Of a stretch of DNA of 64,000 nt, positions 1 to 7,782 are shown piece by piece (within the stretch, counting starts at the first letter, position 1; each line of letters begins with the position of its first letter). The notes under the pieces were generated by a model that saw nothing but the letters and a program-made list of their open reading frames with translations, ran no database searches and was not told where the DNA came from. Source of the DNA: Pseudomonas sp. SORT22 (lineage in GTDB: Bacteria; Pseudomonadota; Gammaproteobacteria; Pseudomonadales; Pseudomonadaceae); contig NZ_CP071007.1 of the NCBI RefSeq assembly GCF_018417635.1, positions 1,054,501 to 1,118,500 of the forward strand. Reading direction: 5' to 3'. The translations under genes and the position numbers were made by a program.

Positions 1-1
1 G

Positions 2-1204
2 GCCGCTGATATCGAGGTGCCCACCGCGCGCTTTGCCGGCAAGCGCATCTACCGCTGCGGCACCGGCGTTGCCCTCAAGCAGGCCCAGGCCACACTGAAA
101 AAAGCCCTGGCCGAAGCCCGCGAAGAAGCTGCCGCGCAAGGTGCAAACGCAGCGCCTGCGCGCAGCGAAAAAACCGGGGTGTACAAGCACCTGCTCACCG
201 GCGTGTCGTTCATGCTGCCGATGGTGGTGGCCGGCGGTTTGCTGATCGCGCTGTCGTTTGTGTTCGGTATCGAGGCTTACAAAGAGCCCGGCACCCTGCC
301 TGCGGCATTGATGCAAATTGGCGGTGACGCGGCGTTCAAACTGATGGTGCCGCTGCTGGCCGGTTACATCGCTTATTCGATAGCCGACCGTCCGGGGCTG
401 GCGCCGGGGATGATTGGCGGCTTGCTCGCCAGTACCTTGGGCGCGGGGTTTATCGGCGGGATCGTCGCAGGCTTTCTCGCCGGTTACAGCGCCAAGGCCA
501 TCAGCCGCTGGGCGCGCCTGCCCAGCAGCCTTGAGGCGCTCAAGCCGATCCTGATCATCCCGCTGCTGGCCAGCCTGTTCACCGGCCTGGTGATGATTTA
601 CGTGGTCGGCAAGCCGGTGGCCGGCATGCTCGAAGGCCTGACCCATTTTCTCGACAGCATGGGCACCACCAACGCGATTCTGCTCGGCGTGTTGCTCGGC
701 GGGATGATGTGCGTCGACCTCGGTGGGCCGATCAACAAGGCGGCCTATGCATTCTCGGTCGGGCTGCTGGCGTCGCAGAGTTATGCACCGATGGCCGCGA
801 CCATGGCCGCCGGCATGGTGCCGCCGATTGGCCTGGGCATCGCCAGCTTCATTGCCCGGCGCAAGTTCGCCCAGAGCGAGCGCGAAGCTGGCAAGGCGGC
901 GCTGGTGCTGGGCCTGTGTTTTATTTCCGAGGGGGCGATTCCGTTTGCCGCCAAAGACCCGCTGCGGGTGATCCCGGCCAGCGTCGTCGGCGGTGCGCTG
1001 ACCGGCGCCTTGTCGATGTACTTCGGCTGCAAGCTGATGGCGCCCCATGGCGGCCTGTTCGTCATGCTGATCCCCAATGCGATCAACCATGCCGTGTTGT
1101 ACTTGCTGGCGATCGTCGCCGGCAGCCTGCTGACGGCAGTGGTGTATGCCGTGCTCAAGCGTGGTGAAGGGGTGGAGCTGACAGTGCAGCCGGCCAAGGC
1201 CTGA
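2..1204 (+). CDS. fruA: PTS fructose transporter subunit IIBC, C-terminal part (cut by window edge)
   Basis: This is the inner-membrane fructose permease of the phosphotransferase system, which imports fructose and phosphorylates it to fructose 1-phosphate. The frame is open to the left edge, so the start is missing. About 400 residues are visible. The first 15 or so (DIEVPTARFAGKRIY) match the end of an EIIB fructose domain. A charged, alanine-rich linker follows, then from about residue 60 an EIIC domain with roughly nine hydrophobic segments and glycine-rich stretches such as LLGGMMCVDLGGPINKAAY. In Pseudomonas the gene normally follows fruB and fruK, which would lie off the left edge. The stop is back to back with the stop of the convergent next gene. 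The family is clear; the missing N-terminus is the only gap. Confidence 0.93.
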   Translation, partial: AADIEVPTARFAGKRIYRCGTGVALKQAQATLKKALAEAREEAAAQGANAAPARSEKTGVYKHLLTGVSFMLPMVVAGGLLIALSFVFGIEAYKEPGTLPAALMQIGGDAAFKLMVPLLAGYIAYSIADRPGLAPGMIGGLLASTLGAGFIGGIVAGFLAGYSAKAISRWARLPSSLEALKPILIIPLLASLFTGLVMIYVVGKPVAGMLEGLTHFLDSMGTTNAILLGVLLGGMMCVDLGGPINKAAYAFSVGLLASQSYAPMAATMAAGMVPPIGLGIASFIARRKFAQSEREAGKAALVLGLCFISEGAIPFAAKDPLRVIPASVVGGALTGALSMYFGCKLMAPHGGLFVMLIPNAINHAVLYLLAIVAGSLLTAVVYAVLKRGEGVELTVQPAKA

Positions 1205-1435
1205 TCAGTTGCGCGGGCGCGGGTACTTCTTGCGCAGGGGGACCAGCAGGTCGCTCAGGCCGTTGTGATCGACCTCGTGCATCAGTGCCAGCAGGCTACC
1301 CAGCTCGCCCTTGGGAAAGCCCTGGCGGGCGAACCAGTTGAGGTAGTGACCAGGCAGGTCGGCGATCAGCCGGCCCTGGTATTTGCCGTAGGGCATTTCG
1401 CGGGTGACCAGCAGGACGAGGGCTTCCGGGTTCAT
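1205..1435 (-). CDS. DUF3820 family small protein
   Basis: A 76-residue cytoplasmic protein of the DUF3820 family, sometimes labelled putative quorum-sensing-regulated virulence factor in Pseudomonas. The conserved core is visible: MPYGKYQGRLIADLPGHYL, then NWFARQGFPKGELGSLLAL. No catalytic role is established that I know of. The reading frame can be extended 14 residues upstream, but I chose the internal ATG because homologues begin at MNPEAL. No strong ribosome binding site precedes either start. It is convergent with fruA: TGATCA at 1202-1207 holds both stop codons. Confidence 0.8.
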   Translation of the reverse strand: MNPEALVLLVTREMPYGKYQGRLIADLPGHYLNWFARQGFPKGELGSLLALMHEVDHNGLSDLLVPLRKKYPRPRN

Positions 1436-1636
1436 GGCAAGGCTGTTCTTTGAAGAGGTGGGCCAACATACATGCAATCTGCATGAAGGCCAAAGGACAG
1501 TTCATGCAGAACGCGTGCAAGTGATAAGTTCATTTAATTTCAAGTTATTGAAAGTTAACGATATTTTTTATGTTCGCCGGCTGGCACGAACCCTGCTCCG
1601 ATCTATTGCACTTCCCTCATGCAAAGGAGCAACGTC

Positions 1637-2113
1637 ATGACTACCCCCAACAAAGAAGTGGTCTCGGTTCTCAACGAACTGATCGAGTTCAGCAAGGATG
1701 GCGAAAAGGGTTTCAAAACCTCTGCCGAGGATGTGAAAAATCCGCAGCTCAAAAGCTACTTCATCCAGCGTGCCGGTGAGTGCGGTAGCGCCGCCGCCGA
1801 ACTGCAACAGCAAGTGCGCAGCCTGGGCGGCGACCCGGAAACCTCCACCAGCGTCAGCGGTGACCTGCACCGTGGTTGGGTCAACCTGAAGTCGATGCTC
1901 ACCGGCAAGGATGAAGAAGCGGTGCTCAACGAAGTCGAGCGCGGCGAGGACCACGCCCTGAAAGCCTACAAGGACGCCCTGGAAAAACTGGCTCGCCTCA
2001 ACACCCTGCCAAGCAGCGAGGTGTACGCCCTGGTTGAACGCCAGTACCACGGTGTGCAGCGCAACCATGACCAGGTCAAGGCCCTGCGCAACCAGGCTCG
2101 CGCCAGCTCTTAA
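1637..2113 (+). CDS. PA2169-type four-helix-bundle protein (DUF2383)
   Basis: A 158-residue soluble protein that matches the PA2169/DUF2383 family of ferritin-like four-helix bundles. Helical blocks are evident: EVVSVLNELIEFSKDGEKGF near the start, FIQRAGECGSAAAELQQQV in the middle, and a C-terminal ALVERQYHGVQRNHDQVKAL. Family members are often stress-induced, but the reaction is unknown. The start at 1637 is set by an AAAGGAG ribosome site at 1622-1628. An in-frame ATG at 1619 lies upstream of that site and is rejected. The last four bases overlap the stop of the convergent diguanylate cyclase gene. Confidence 0.85.
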   Translation: MTTPNKEVVSVLNELIEFSKDGEKGFKTSAEDVKNPQLKSYFIQRAGECGSAAAELQQQVRSLGGDPETSTSVSGDLHRGWVNLKSMLTGKDEEAVLNEVERGEDHALKAYKDALEKLARLNTLPSSEVYALVERQYHGVQRNHDQVKALRNQARASS

Positions 2114-3609
2114 CGCGCAGCCTCGACCCGGTTGCGGCCGTTGCCCTTGGCACGGTAAAGCGCCTCGTCGGCATCGCCCAGCAAGGTCGCGAGATCTTGC
2201 TGGGCGCCTGGCGTGTGGCAACCGATGCCGATACTGACGGTCACCGGCGCTGTGTCAGCGCCAAACGGCGGCAACGCCTCGACGGCTGCGCGAATGCGTT
2301 CGGCCAGCAGCAGTGCCCCCGGCAGTTCAGTCTCCGGCAACACCACCAGAAATTCCTCACCCCCATAGCGTGCGGCCAGGTCGGCCGGGCGGCGAATGCT
2401 GCTGGCAATCGCTGCGGCCACCTGGCGCAAGGCGGCATCGCCACCCGGGTGGCCATGGCGATCGTTGAAGGCCTTGAAGTGATCGACATCGACCATCAGC
2501 ACCGCCAGCGGCCGGGCATTGCGCAGGCTGCGCGCCCATTCCTGGCGCAGCACCTGGTCGAGGCGCCGGCGGTTGGCAAGGCCGGTCAGGCTGTCGGTGG
2601 CGGCCAGCGCCGCCAGGCCTTGTTCGGCGCTCTGCCGGCGGCGCAATTCGCGACCCAATAGCAGGGTCAGCCAGAGAATGCCGATGCACAGCACGCCGGT
2701 GGCGACGCTGACCAGCACGGCGGTGCGCCGCCACGACTCGAAGACTTCGTCGGCGGAGTGGGCGACGATGACGATCAGCGGCAAGTCGCCAACCCGGGCG
2801 AAGGTAAACAGCCGTTCTTTGCCGGTGCGGGTGGAAACCCCGGCAAAGGTGCCGCTGACATCGGCGCGCATGCGCTGGAAGTTCGGCCGGTCGCTGTAGT
2901 TCTGGCCGATTTTTGGTTCATCCGGGCTGCCCGGCTGGCGTACCAGCAGGGCGCCGTCGGTGTTCATCAGGTTGATGCTGCTGTCGGTGCCGATGTCCAG
3001 GCGCTGGAACAGCGTGCTGAAGTACGACAGGCGCAAGGCCCCGGCAGCCACCCCGAGAAACTCACCGTGGGGCCCGGAGATGCGCCGGCTGAAGCTGATG
3101 CACCAGTCCAGGTCGCCCAGCCGTGCCTTGAACGGCTGGCCGATGACCAGGCCCAGGTCGGGGTTGTCGCGATGCTGCTGGAAGTCCTTGCTGTCGGCGA
3201 AATTGGCCTGGCGCGGGATGCTGCTGGTGGAGTCTGCAACCACGTCGCCCTTGGCATCGAGCCAGAGGATATCGCCACGTACCGGTGCGGTAACGGCCTG
3301 GTTGAAGAGAATCTGCTGGCGCAGCTCGACCGGCACGGCGAGCAGTTCCGGGCGCTGCACGGCCCAGATCAGGCCTTGCAGGGAAAGGTCATAGAGTTCG
3401 ACATTGCGCACGATGTCGCTTTCGATCAGCTGCACTATGTTGCTGGCCGAGCGTGCGGCAGCCTGTTCGACGCTGCTGCGTTCGCGCATCAACAGGAAGG
3501 TGACGATGGCGACGATGGCGAGCACCGCGAGGCAACTGCCCAGGTTGAGGATCAGCTCCGGATGAGACTTGTACAGGGCGGATCGCTGGGATCGGGTGGG
3601 CAACGTCAT
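2110..3609 (-). CDS. Membrane diguanylate cyclase with periplasmic sensor domain
   Basis: A 499-residue protein predicted to make cyclic di-GMP from two GTP. Segments in order: a short cytoplasmic start, one membrane helix at about residues 20-42, a periplasmic region of about 240 residues resembling a dCache/PDC sensor, a second membrane helix near 295-318, and a C-terminal GGDEF domain. The active site reads RYGGEEF and is intact. An RPAD sequence five residues before it fits the RxxD inhibitory product-binding site, so feedback inhibition is likely. The ligand is not predictable. I chose ATG 3609 (MTLPTRSQ) over an in-frame start at 3693, because the membrane helix then lies near the N-terminus as is usual. 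Confidence 0.9.
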   Translation of the reverse strand: MTLPTRSQRSALYKSHPELILNLGSCLAVLAIVAIVTFLLMRERSSVEQAAARSASNIVQLIESDIVRNVELYDLSLQGLIWAVQRPELLAVPVELRQQILFNQAVTAPVRGDILWLDAKGDVVADSTSSIPRQANFADSKDFQQHRDNPDLGLVIGQPFKARLGDLDWCISFSRRISGPHGEFLGVAAGALRLSYFSTLFQRLDIGTDSSINLMNTDGALLVRQPGSPDEPKIGQNYSDRPNFQRMRADVSGTFAGVSTRTGKERLFTFARVGDLPLIVIVAHSADEVFESWRRTAVLVSVATGVLCIGILWLTLLLGRELRRRQSAEQGLAALAATDSLTGLANRRRLDQVLRQEWARSLRNARPLAVLMVDVDHFKAFNDRHGHPGGDAALRQVAAAIASSIRRPADLAARYGGEEFLVVLPETELPGALLLAERIRAAVEALPPFGADTAPVTVSIGIGCHTPGAQQDLATLLGDADEALYRAKGNGRNRVEAAR

Positions 3610-3723
3610 GGTCACTGATGCCGAAGACCGTCTGGAAAGTGCGGTATTACTGCGCGGCGGCCGTATTCTAGGGGCGCGCGGATTGTCGGACAAGGATTTA
3701 ATGGTGACATTCTGACGAATGCG

Positions 3724-3808
3724 GGAGCGGCGGTGCGGCGACCCGACTTGCCCCGCGATTGCAACGGGTCAGACCCATCGCATCGCGAGTCAAGCTCGCG
3801 CCTACAGG
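3724..3808. repeat. REP pair, inverted (degenerate REPIN)
   Basis: A REP of the form GGAGCGGCGGTGCGGCGACC followed by CGACTTGCCCCGCGATT (3724-3760) faces a diverged opposite copy, CATCGCGAGTCAAGCTCGCG (3781 onward). It sits between the convergently read ends of the porin gene and the upstream region of the diguanylate cyclase. Similar arms recur elsewhere in the window. Confidence 0.75.
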
Positions 3809-3813
3809 TTCGA

Positions 3814-5145
3814 TCAGAAAATGTTCAGCGGGTAGTCAACGATCACTCGGTACTCGTCGACATCGTTGTCGATGTGCGAGTAGCCCTGGGTGCCACGGTG
3901 CGAGGCCCAGCGCAGCAGTACCGAGAGGTCCTTGAGCTGGCCTTGCTGGAACACGTACTGCAGGTCGACGTCACGTTCCCAGTGCTGGGCATTCTCGCCG
4001 TCGGCGTTGTACCAGTGGCCGTAGCCGACGCTGTTGGGGTCGACCTTGCTCATGTCCAGCTCACCGCGCGAGTAGGACACAATCGAGGTCAGGCCGGGGA
4101 TGCCGGCACCGGCGAAGTCGTAGGCGTACTTGAGCTTCCACGAGCGCTCGTTGGGGCCGTTGAAGTCCGAGTAAATCTGCGAGTTGTCGAGAAAGACGCT
4201 GTCGCCCTGGTTGATGTAGTCGAACGGGGTGTTGCCGTTGACCCGCTGGTACACCGCGGTGAGGCTGTTGTAGCCGACGTTGACGGTGAAATGCAGGCTG
4301 TAGGTGTTGTTGTCGATGTGCCCGAGCAGCGCCTGGCCGGTGTCCTGGGTGTGGTAGAAGTGCAGGCCGGGGTTGAGGCTGACCAGCTCGTTGAGCTGCC
4401 AGGTGTAGTCCAGATCGAAGTAGTACTGGTTCCAGATGTCCTTGAGCTCGGCGGCATACAGGCTCGAGGTCAGGTTCGGTACGCCGCTCCAGGCCACCCC
4501 GGCCCAGTTCAGGTGGCGGCTGTCGCGCTCGTCCTGCAACTTGCCGTAGAAGGTGTCGATGCGCCGGTGGCCGCTCTGGTTGTAGGGCTTGGTGAAGCTG
4601 GCCTGGCCGGCTTCGAGCATCACCCCGTCAAAGCTGTTGTTGGTGACGCTGACGCCACGGAAGGTCTGCGGCAGCATGCGCGACTCGCCGCCGGCGATCA
4701 CCGGGTTGGTGAGGAACAGGTCGCCGGCCTTGAGCTCGGTGTCGAAGGCTTTCATCTTCAGCGCAGCGCCGGCAGTGGAGAACGAATCGTGGGCCTTGCC
4801 CGGTTCGCCATCGCCCTTGGTGTTGATCGGCAAAATACTCGAGCCGGAGGTACCGCCACCGCCGTCGAGTTTCAGCCCGAGCATGGCGTGGGCATCGAGG
4901 CCGAAACCGACCGTGCCCGGGGTGTAGCCCGATTCGAATTTGCCGAGAAAACCCTGGCCCCATTCGCGGTTGTCACGCACGCCTGGCAACAGCTGGTTGC
5001 GGTTCAGGTAGTAGTTGCGAGCGTGCACATTGAGGCTCGACCCTTCGATGAAGCCTTCGGCTTTTTCCTCGTCGGCCTGGGCGCTGCAGGGCATCGTTGC
5101 AGCCAATGCAACGAACAGTGGGGTGAAGCGTAAAGCAGTGTTCAC
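3814..5145 (-). CDS. OprD family outer-membrane porin
   Basis: A 443-residue outer-membrane channel of the OprD family, which takes up small carboxylates, amino acids or related solutes. A signal peptide of about 24 residues ends at CSAQA before DEEKAEGF. The mature start, [19 protein letters not shown], is the OprD hallmark. The rest shows alternating beta-strand patterning, and the chain ends in the aromatic residue F (YPLNIF) typical for barrel insertion. Length fits the family. Substrate cannot be told from the sequence; no metabolic genes lie beside it. The gene has about 205 bases to the next upstream gene and carries its own upstream region. Confidence 0.92.
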   Translation of the reverse strand: MNTALRFTPLFVALAATMPCSAQADEEKAEGFIEGSSLNVHARNYYLNRNQLLPGVRDNREWGQGFLGKFESGYTPGTVGFGLDAHAMLGLKLDGGGGTSGSSILPINTKGDGEPGKAHDSFSTAGAALKMKAFDTELKAGDLFLTNPVIAGGESRMLPQTFRGVSVTNNSFDGVMLEAGQASFTKPYNQSGHRRIDTFYGKLQDERDSRHLNWAGVAWSGVPNLTSSLYAAELKDIWNQYYFDLDYTWQLNELVSLNPGLHFYHTQDTGQALLGHIDNNTYSLHFTVNVGYNSLTAVYQRVNGNTPFDYINQGDSVFLDNSQIYSDFNGPNERSWKLKYAYDFAGAGIPGLTSIVSYSRGELDMSKVDPNSVGYGHWYNADGENAQHWERDVDLQYVFQQGQLKDLSVLLRWASHRGTQGYSHIDNDVDEYRVIVDYPLNIF

Positions 5146-5251
5146 CGGTGTGGACTCCTTGGGGTGAATGTACGGCAGTTTTTATTGTGTGAAAGACGGT
5201 CTTGTTATGAACAAACGAGCCAGCGCGCTGGCATTTTTCGACACACGAAAA

Positions 5252-5276
5252 AAAGCCGCTGATCGGCAGCGGCTTT
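5252..5276 (-). terminator. Rho-independent terminator
   Basis: AAAGCCGCTG (5252-5261) pairs perfectly with CAGCGGCTTT (5267-5276) around a five-base loop. On the minus strand the stem is followed by a run of T, so it ends the small exported-protein gene at 5351-5566. Confidence 0.85.
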
Positions 5277-5350
5277 GAAAGACAACCGCACAGGCGCTCA
5301 AGTCACCTGTACGGCCATCGAGGGAGTCGAAGGAGTGGAGCGTGGCGCTA

Positions 5351-5566
5351 TCAGCTATCGGAAGCGTCACTCGCTTGAGCCTTGGAAGCGGTCTGTTCCA
5401 GGCCTTTGGCCTGCTCGGCCTTGTGTGCGGCGATGGCCTCCTGAACGACGGCGGCGCGCTCGGCATTACGGGCAACAAAGGCCGGGGATTCTTCAGCCAT
5501 GGCCAGTGGCGACAGCAACAGGGACGACAGGACGAATACGCTGGCAACACCCATACTGTTGGACAT
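5351..5566 (-). CDS. Small exported protein of unknown function
   Basis: A 71-residue protein. Residues 1-24 form a clear signal peptide ending LLLSPLAMA before EESPAF. The mature part of about 47 residues is alanine- and glutamate-rich and looks helical, with no cysteines. The ATG at 5566 has an AAGG ribosome site nine bases upstream, and a terminator follows the gene, so it is probably a one-gene transcript. Small periplasmic proteins of this build, such as the PtrA N-terminal-domain family, occur beside copper or heavy-metal sensor genes in Pseudomonas, and a CusS-like kinase lies about 175 bases upstream. That link is inference only. Confidence 0.65.
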   Translation of the reverse strand: MSNSMGVASVFVLSSLLLSPLAMAEESPAFVARNAERAAVVQEAIAAHKAEQAKGLEQTASKAQASDASDS

Positions 5567-5680
5567 TTGCAACAACCTTCTTGCTTGGCAAGTGTGGATT
5601 AGGTTTGACTAAATTAGTCGGAAATGGGTGATAGAAACAGTTACTTTTAGGATAAGCACTGTTGCGTCAAAGGTAATAGT

Positions 5681-5706
5681 CATCGCGGGTCAAGCCCGCT
5701 CCCACA
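5681..5706. repeat. REP element, single
   Basis: CATCGCGGGTCAAGCCCGCT followed by CCCACA, a canonical putida-type REP arm. It lies between the small exported-protein gene and the end of the histidine kinase gene. Confidence 0.8.
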
Positions 5707-5741
5707 ATGGATCTGTGTACACCGGACCCGCGATGAGGCCC

Positions 5742-7124
5742 TCAGGCCGGCAACAGGATCCCGAAGGTATTGGCCCCCGCCTGGCTGCGCACGAACACGC
5801 TGCCGCCATGCATCAGCGCAATCGCCTTGACGATCGCGAGCCCCAGCCCGTGGTTGCCGGCGCCGCTGTTGCTGCGCGCCGCATCCACCCGGTAGAAGCG
5901 TTCGAACAGCATCGCCAGGTGTTCCTCGCCAATCGCCGGCCCCGGGTTGCTCACGGCGATGCTTACCTGGCCGTGCTGCTCCTCGATTCGCACCTGGATC
6001 ACCTGCTCGGGCAAGGTGTGCTGCACCGCGTTGTTCAGCAGGTTGATCAGCGCCCGGCGCAACTGGGCCTTTTCGATGCGCGCCTGGGCATCGCCGCTGA
6101 CCTGCACGCTGATGCGCGCGTCCTCGAGGATGTAGTCCAGGTAGTCGAGGGTGGTCGCCACTTCTTCGGCCAGCGAGGTGCTGGTCAGCGCCGTGGCCTT
6201 GCTGCCCTGGTCGGCGCTGGCGAGGAAGAGCATGTCGTTGATGATGCTGCGCAGGCGCTCGAGTTCTTCAAGGTTCGATTGCAGCACCTCGAAGTAGTGC
6301 TCGGCGCTGCGCCCACGGGTCAGGGCGACCTGAGTCTGGCCGATCAGGTTGGTCAGCGGCGAGCGCAGTTCATGGGCGACGTCGGCGTTGAAGGCTTCCA
6401 GGCGGCTGTAGGCCTGGTCGACGCGCTCCAGGGTCGAGTTGAAGGCGCTGGCGAACTGCGCCAGCTCCGGGGCGAGGTCGGCCAGTTGCAGGCGCCCGCT
6501 CAGGCGCGGTGGCGCCAGCTTTTGAGCTTCGGCCGAGAGTGCCAGCAACGGCCGCAAACCATAGCGCGCCACCCAGTAACCGAGCAACGAGGCCAGCACC
6601 ACGCCCAGTACCGACAGGCTGATGATCGCCACCAGCAAGGTGTGCTGGGTTTGCCAGAAAGTCTCGGTGTCGATGCCGATCAAAAAGCGCAGGGCCGGGC
6701 GCTTGCCCATGGCCGGCAGTTCGCTGACCAGTACCTTGTAAGGGTAGGGGCTGGCGGCCAGGTGCAGGTCGCGCATGCCCAGCCGGCCCTGGGCAAAGGT
6801 GCGGATGCTGGCGTCTGGCTGACCGTATTCGAACGGGCTACCGTCGCTGACCACCCAGAAGCGGATGCGCCGGTCTTCTTCGCTGAGCAAATTGAGTTTG
6901 TTGGTGATCTTCTGCCAGTGCTCGCGGGTGTCGTAGCGGGTCAGCGACGACTCCAGCACGCTGAAGCGCGCTTCAAGCTCGGCGGTGGGCAGCAGGTCGA
7001 GGCTGCGGTCGACCTGCTTGTACAGCGCGGTACCGATCACCAGGAACACACCCAGTGCCACCAGGGTGAACAGCGCGCTCAGGCGCAGGGCGATGGAGTT
7101 AGTCGGCACGGTTTTCCAGAACAT
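5742..7124 (-). CDS. Heavy-metal-type sensor histidine kinase (CusS/CopS-like)
   Basis: A 460-residue inner-membrane sensor kinase. A first membrane helix lies at about residues 12-34, then a periplasmic sensor loop of about 120 residues, a second helix near 155-180, a HAMP segment, and HisKA plus HATPase domains. The phosphorylated histidine box reads AHELRSPLTNL, the N box LINLLNNAVQHT and the G box GLGLAIVKA. It is the last gene of the MFP-RND-regulator operon and overlaps the end of its response regulator by 26 bases if ATG 7124 is used. A GTG at 7109 is an alternative. The family is named for copper/silver sensing, but here the partner pump looks like a drug-type RND, so the signal is open. 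Confidence 0.9.
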   Translation of the reverse strand: MFWKTVPTNSIALRLSALFTLVALGVFLVIGTALYKQVDRSLDLLPTAELEARFSVLESSLTRYDTREHWQKITNKLNLLSEEDRRIRFWVVSDGSPFEYGQPDASIRTFAQGRLGMRDLHLAASPYPYKVLVSELPAMGKRPALRFLIGIDTETFWQTQHTLLVAIISLSVLGVVLASLLGYWVARYGLRPLLALSAEAQKLAPPRLSGRLQLADLAPELAQFASAFNSTLERVDQAYSRLEAFNADVAHELRSPLTNLIGQTQVALTRGRSAEHYFEVLQSNLEELERLRSIINDMLFLASADQGSKATALTSTSLAEEVATTLDYLDYILEDARISVQVSGDAQARIEKAQLRRALINLLNNAVQHTLPEQVIQVRIEEQHGQVSIAVSNPGPAIGEEHLAMLFERFYRVDAARSNSGAGNHGLGLAIVKAIALMHGGSVFVRSQAGANTFGILLPA

Positions 7125-7773
7125 AGCCCATGCCTCGGATGGTGTGCAGCAGTTTGGTTTCGAAAGGCCCGTCGAGCTTGGCGCGCAGGCGCTTGATCGC
7201 CACTTCGACAACATTGGCGTCGCTGTCGAAATTGATATCCCAGACCAGCTCGGCAATCGCCGTCTTCGACAAAATCTCGCCATGCCGGCGGGCCAGCACG
7301 CTGAGCAGCGAGAACTCCTTGGCGGTCAGCTCCAGGCGCTGCCCGGCGCGGCTGGCCTTGCGGCTGATCAGGTCGACCCAGAGGTCGGCGACCTGGATCT
7401 GCACCGGCTCATGGCCGCCGCCACGGCGGGTCAGGGCTTGCAGGCGGGCGACCAGTTCGAGGAACGAGAACGGCTTGCCAAGGTAGTCGTCGGCGCCTTC
7501 GCGCAGGCCGTGGATGCGGTCTTCGACCCGCTCGCGGGCGGTGAGCATGATCACCGGCGTCTGCTTGCGCGCACGCAGGGCGCGCAGCACACCGTAGCCG
7601 TCCAGGCCCGGGAGCATCACATCGAGGACGATCACCGCATAGTCGCCTTCCAGGGCCATGTGCAGGCCATCGATACCGTCGCGCGCCAGGTCCACGGTAA
7701 AGCCTTGCTCGCTGAGGCCGCGGTGCAGGTAGTCGGCGGTCTTTTGTTCGTCTTCGATAATCAGCACACGCAT
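7099..7773 (-). CDS. OmpR-family response regulator (CusR/CopR-like)
   Basis: A 224-residue two-component regulator. The receiver domain spans about residues 1-118, with Asp51 in VIVLDVMLPGLDGYG as the likely phosphorylation site and the conserved lysine in GKPFSFLEL. The C-terminal winged helix ends IKRLRAKLDGPFETKLLHTI. It begins nine bases after the RND pump stop and overlaps the kinase gene, so pump and sensor system are one transcript and the regulator probably controls the operon. Closest family type is the heavy-metal response regulator group. Confidence 0.92.
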   Translation of the reverse strand: MRVLIIEDEQKTADYLHRGLSEQGFTVDLARDGIDGLHMALEGDYAVIVLDVMLPGLDGYGVLRALRARKQTPVIMLTARERVEDRIHGLREGADDYLGKPFSFLELVARLQALTRRGGGHEPVQIQVADLWVDLISRKASRAGQRLELTAKEFSLLSVLARRHGEILSKTAIAELVWDINFDSDANVVEVAIKRLRAKLDGPFETKLLHTIRGMGYVLENRAD

Positions 7774-7782
7774 GGTCGGCTC

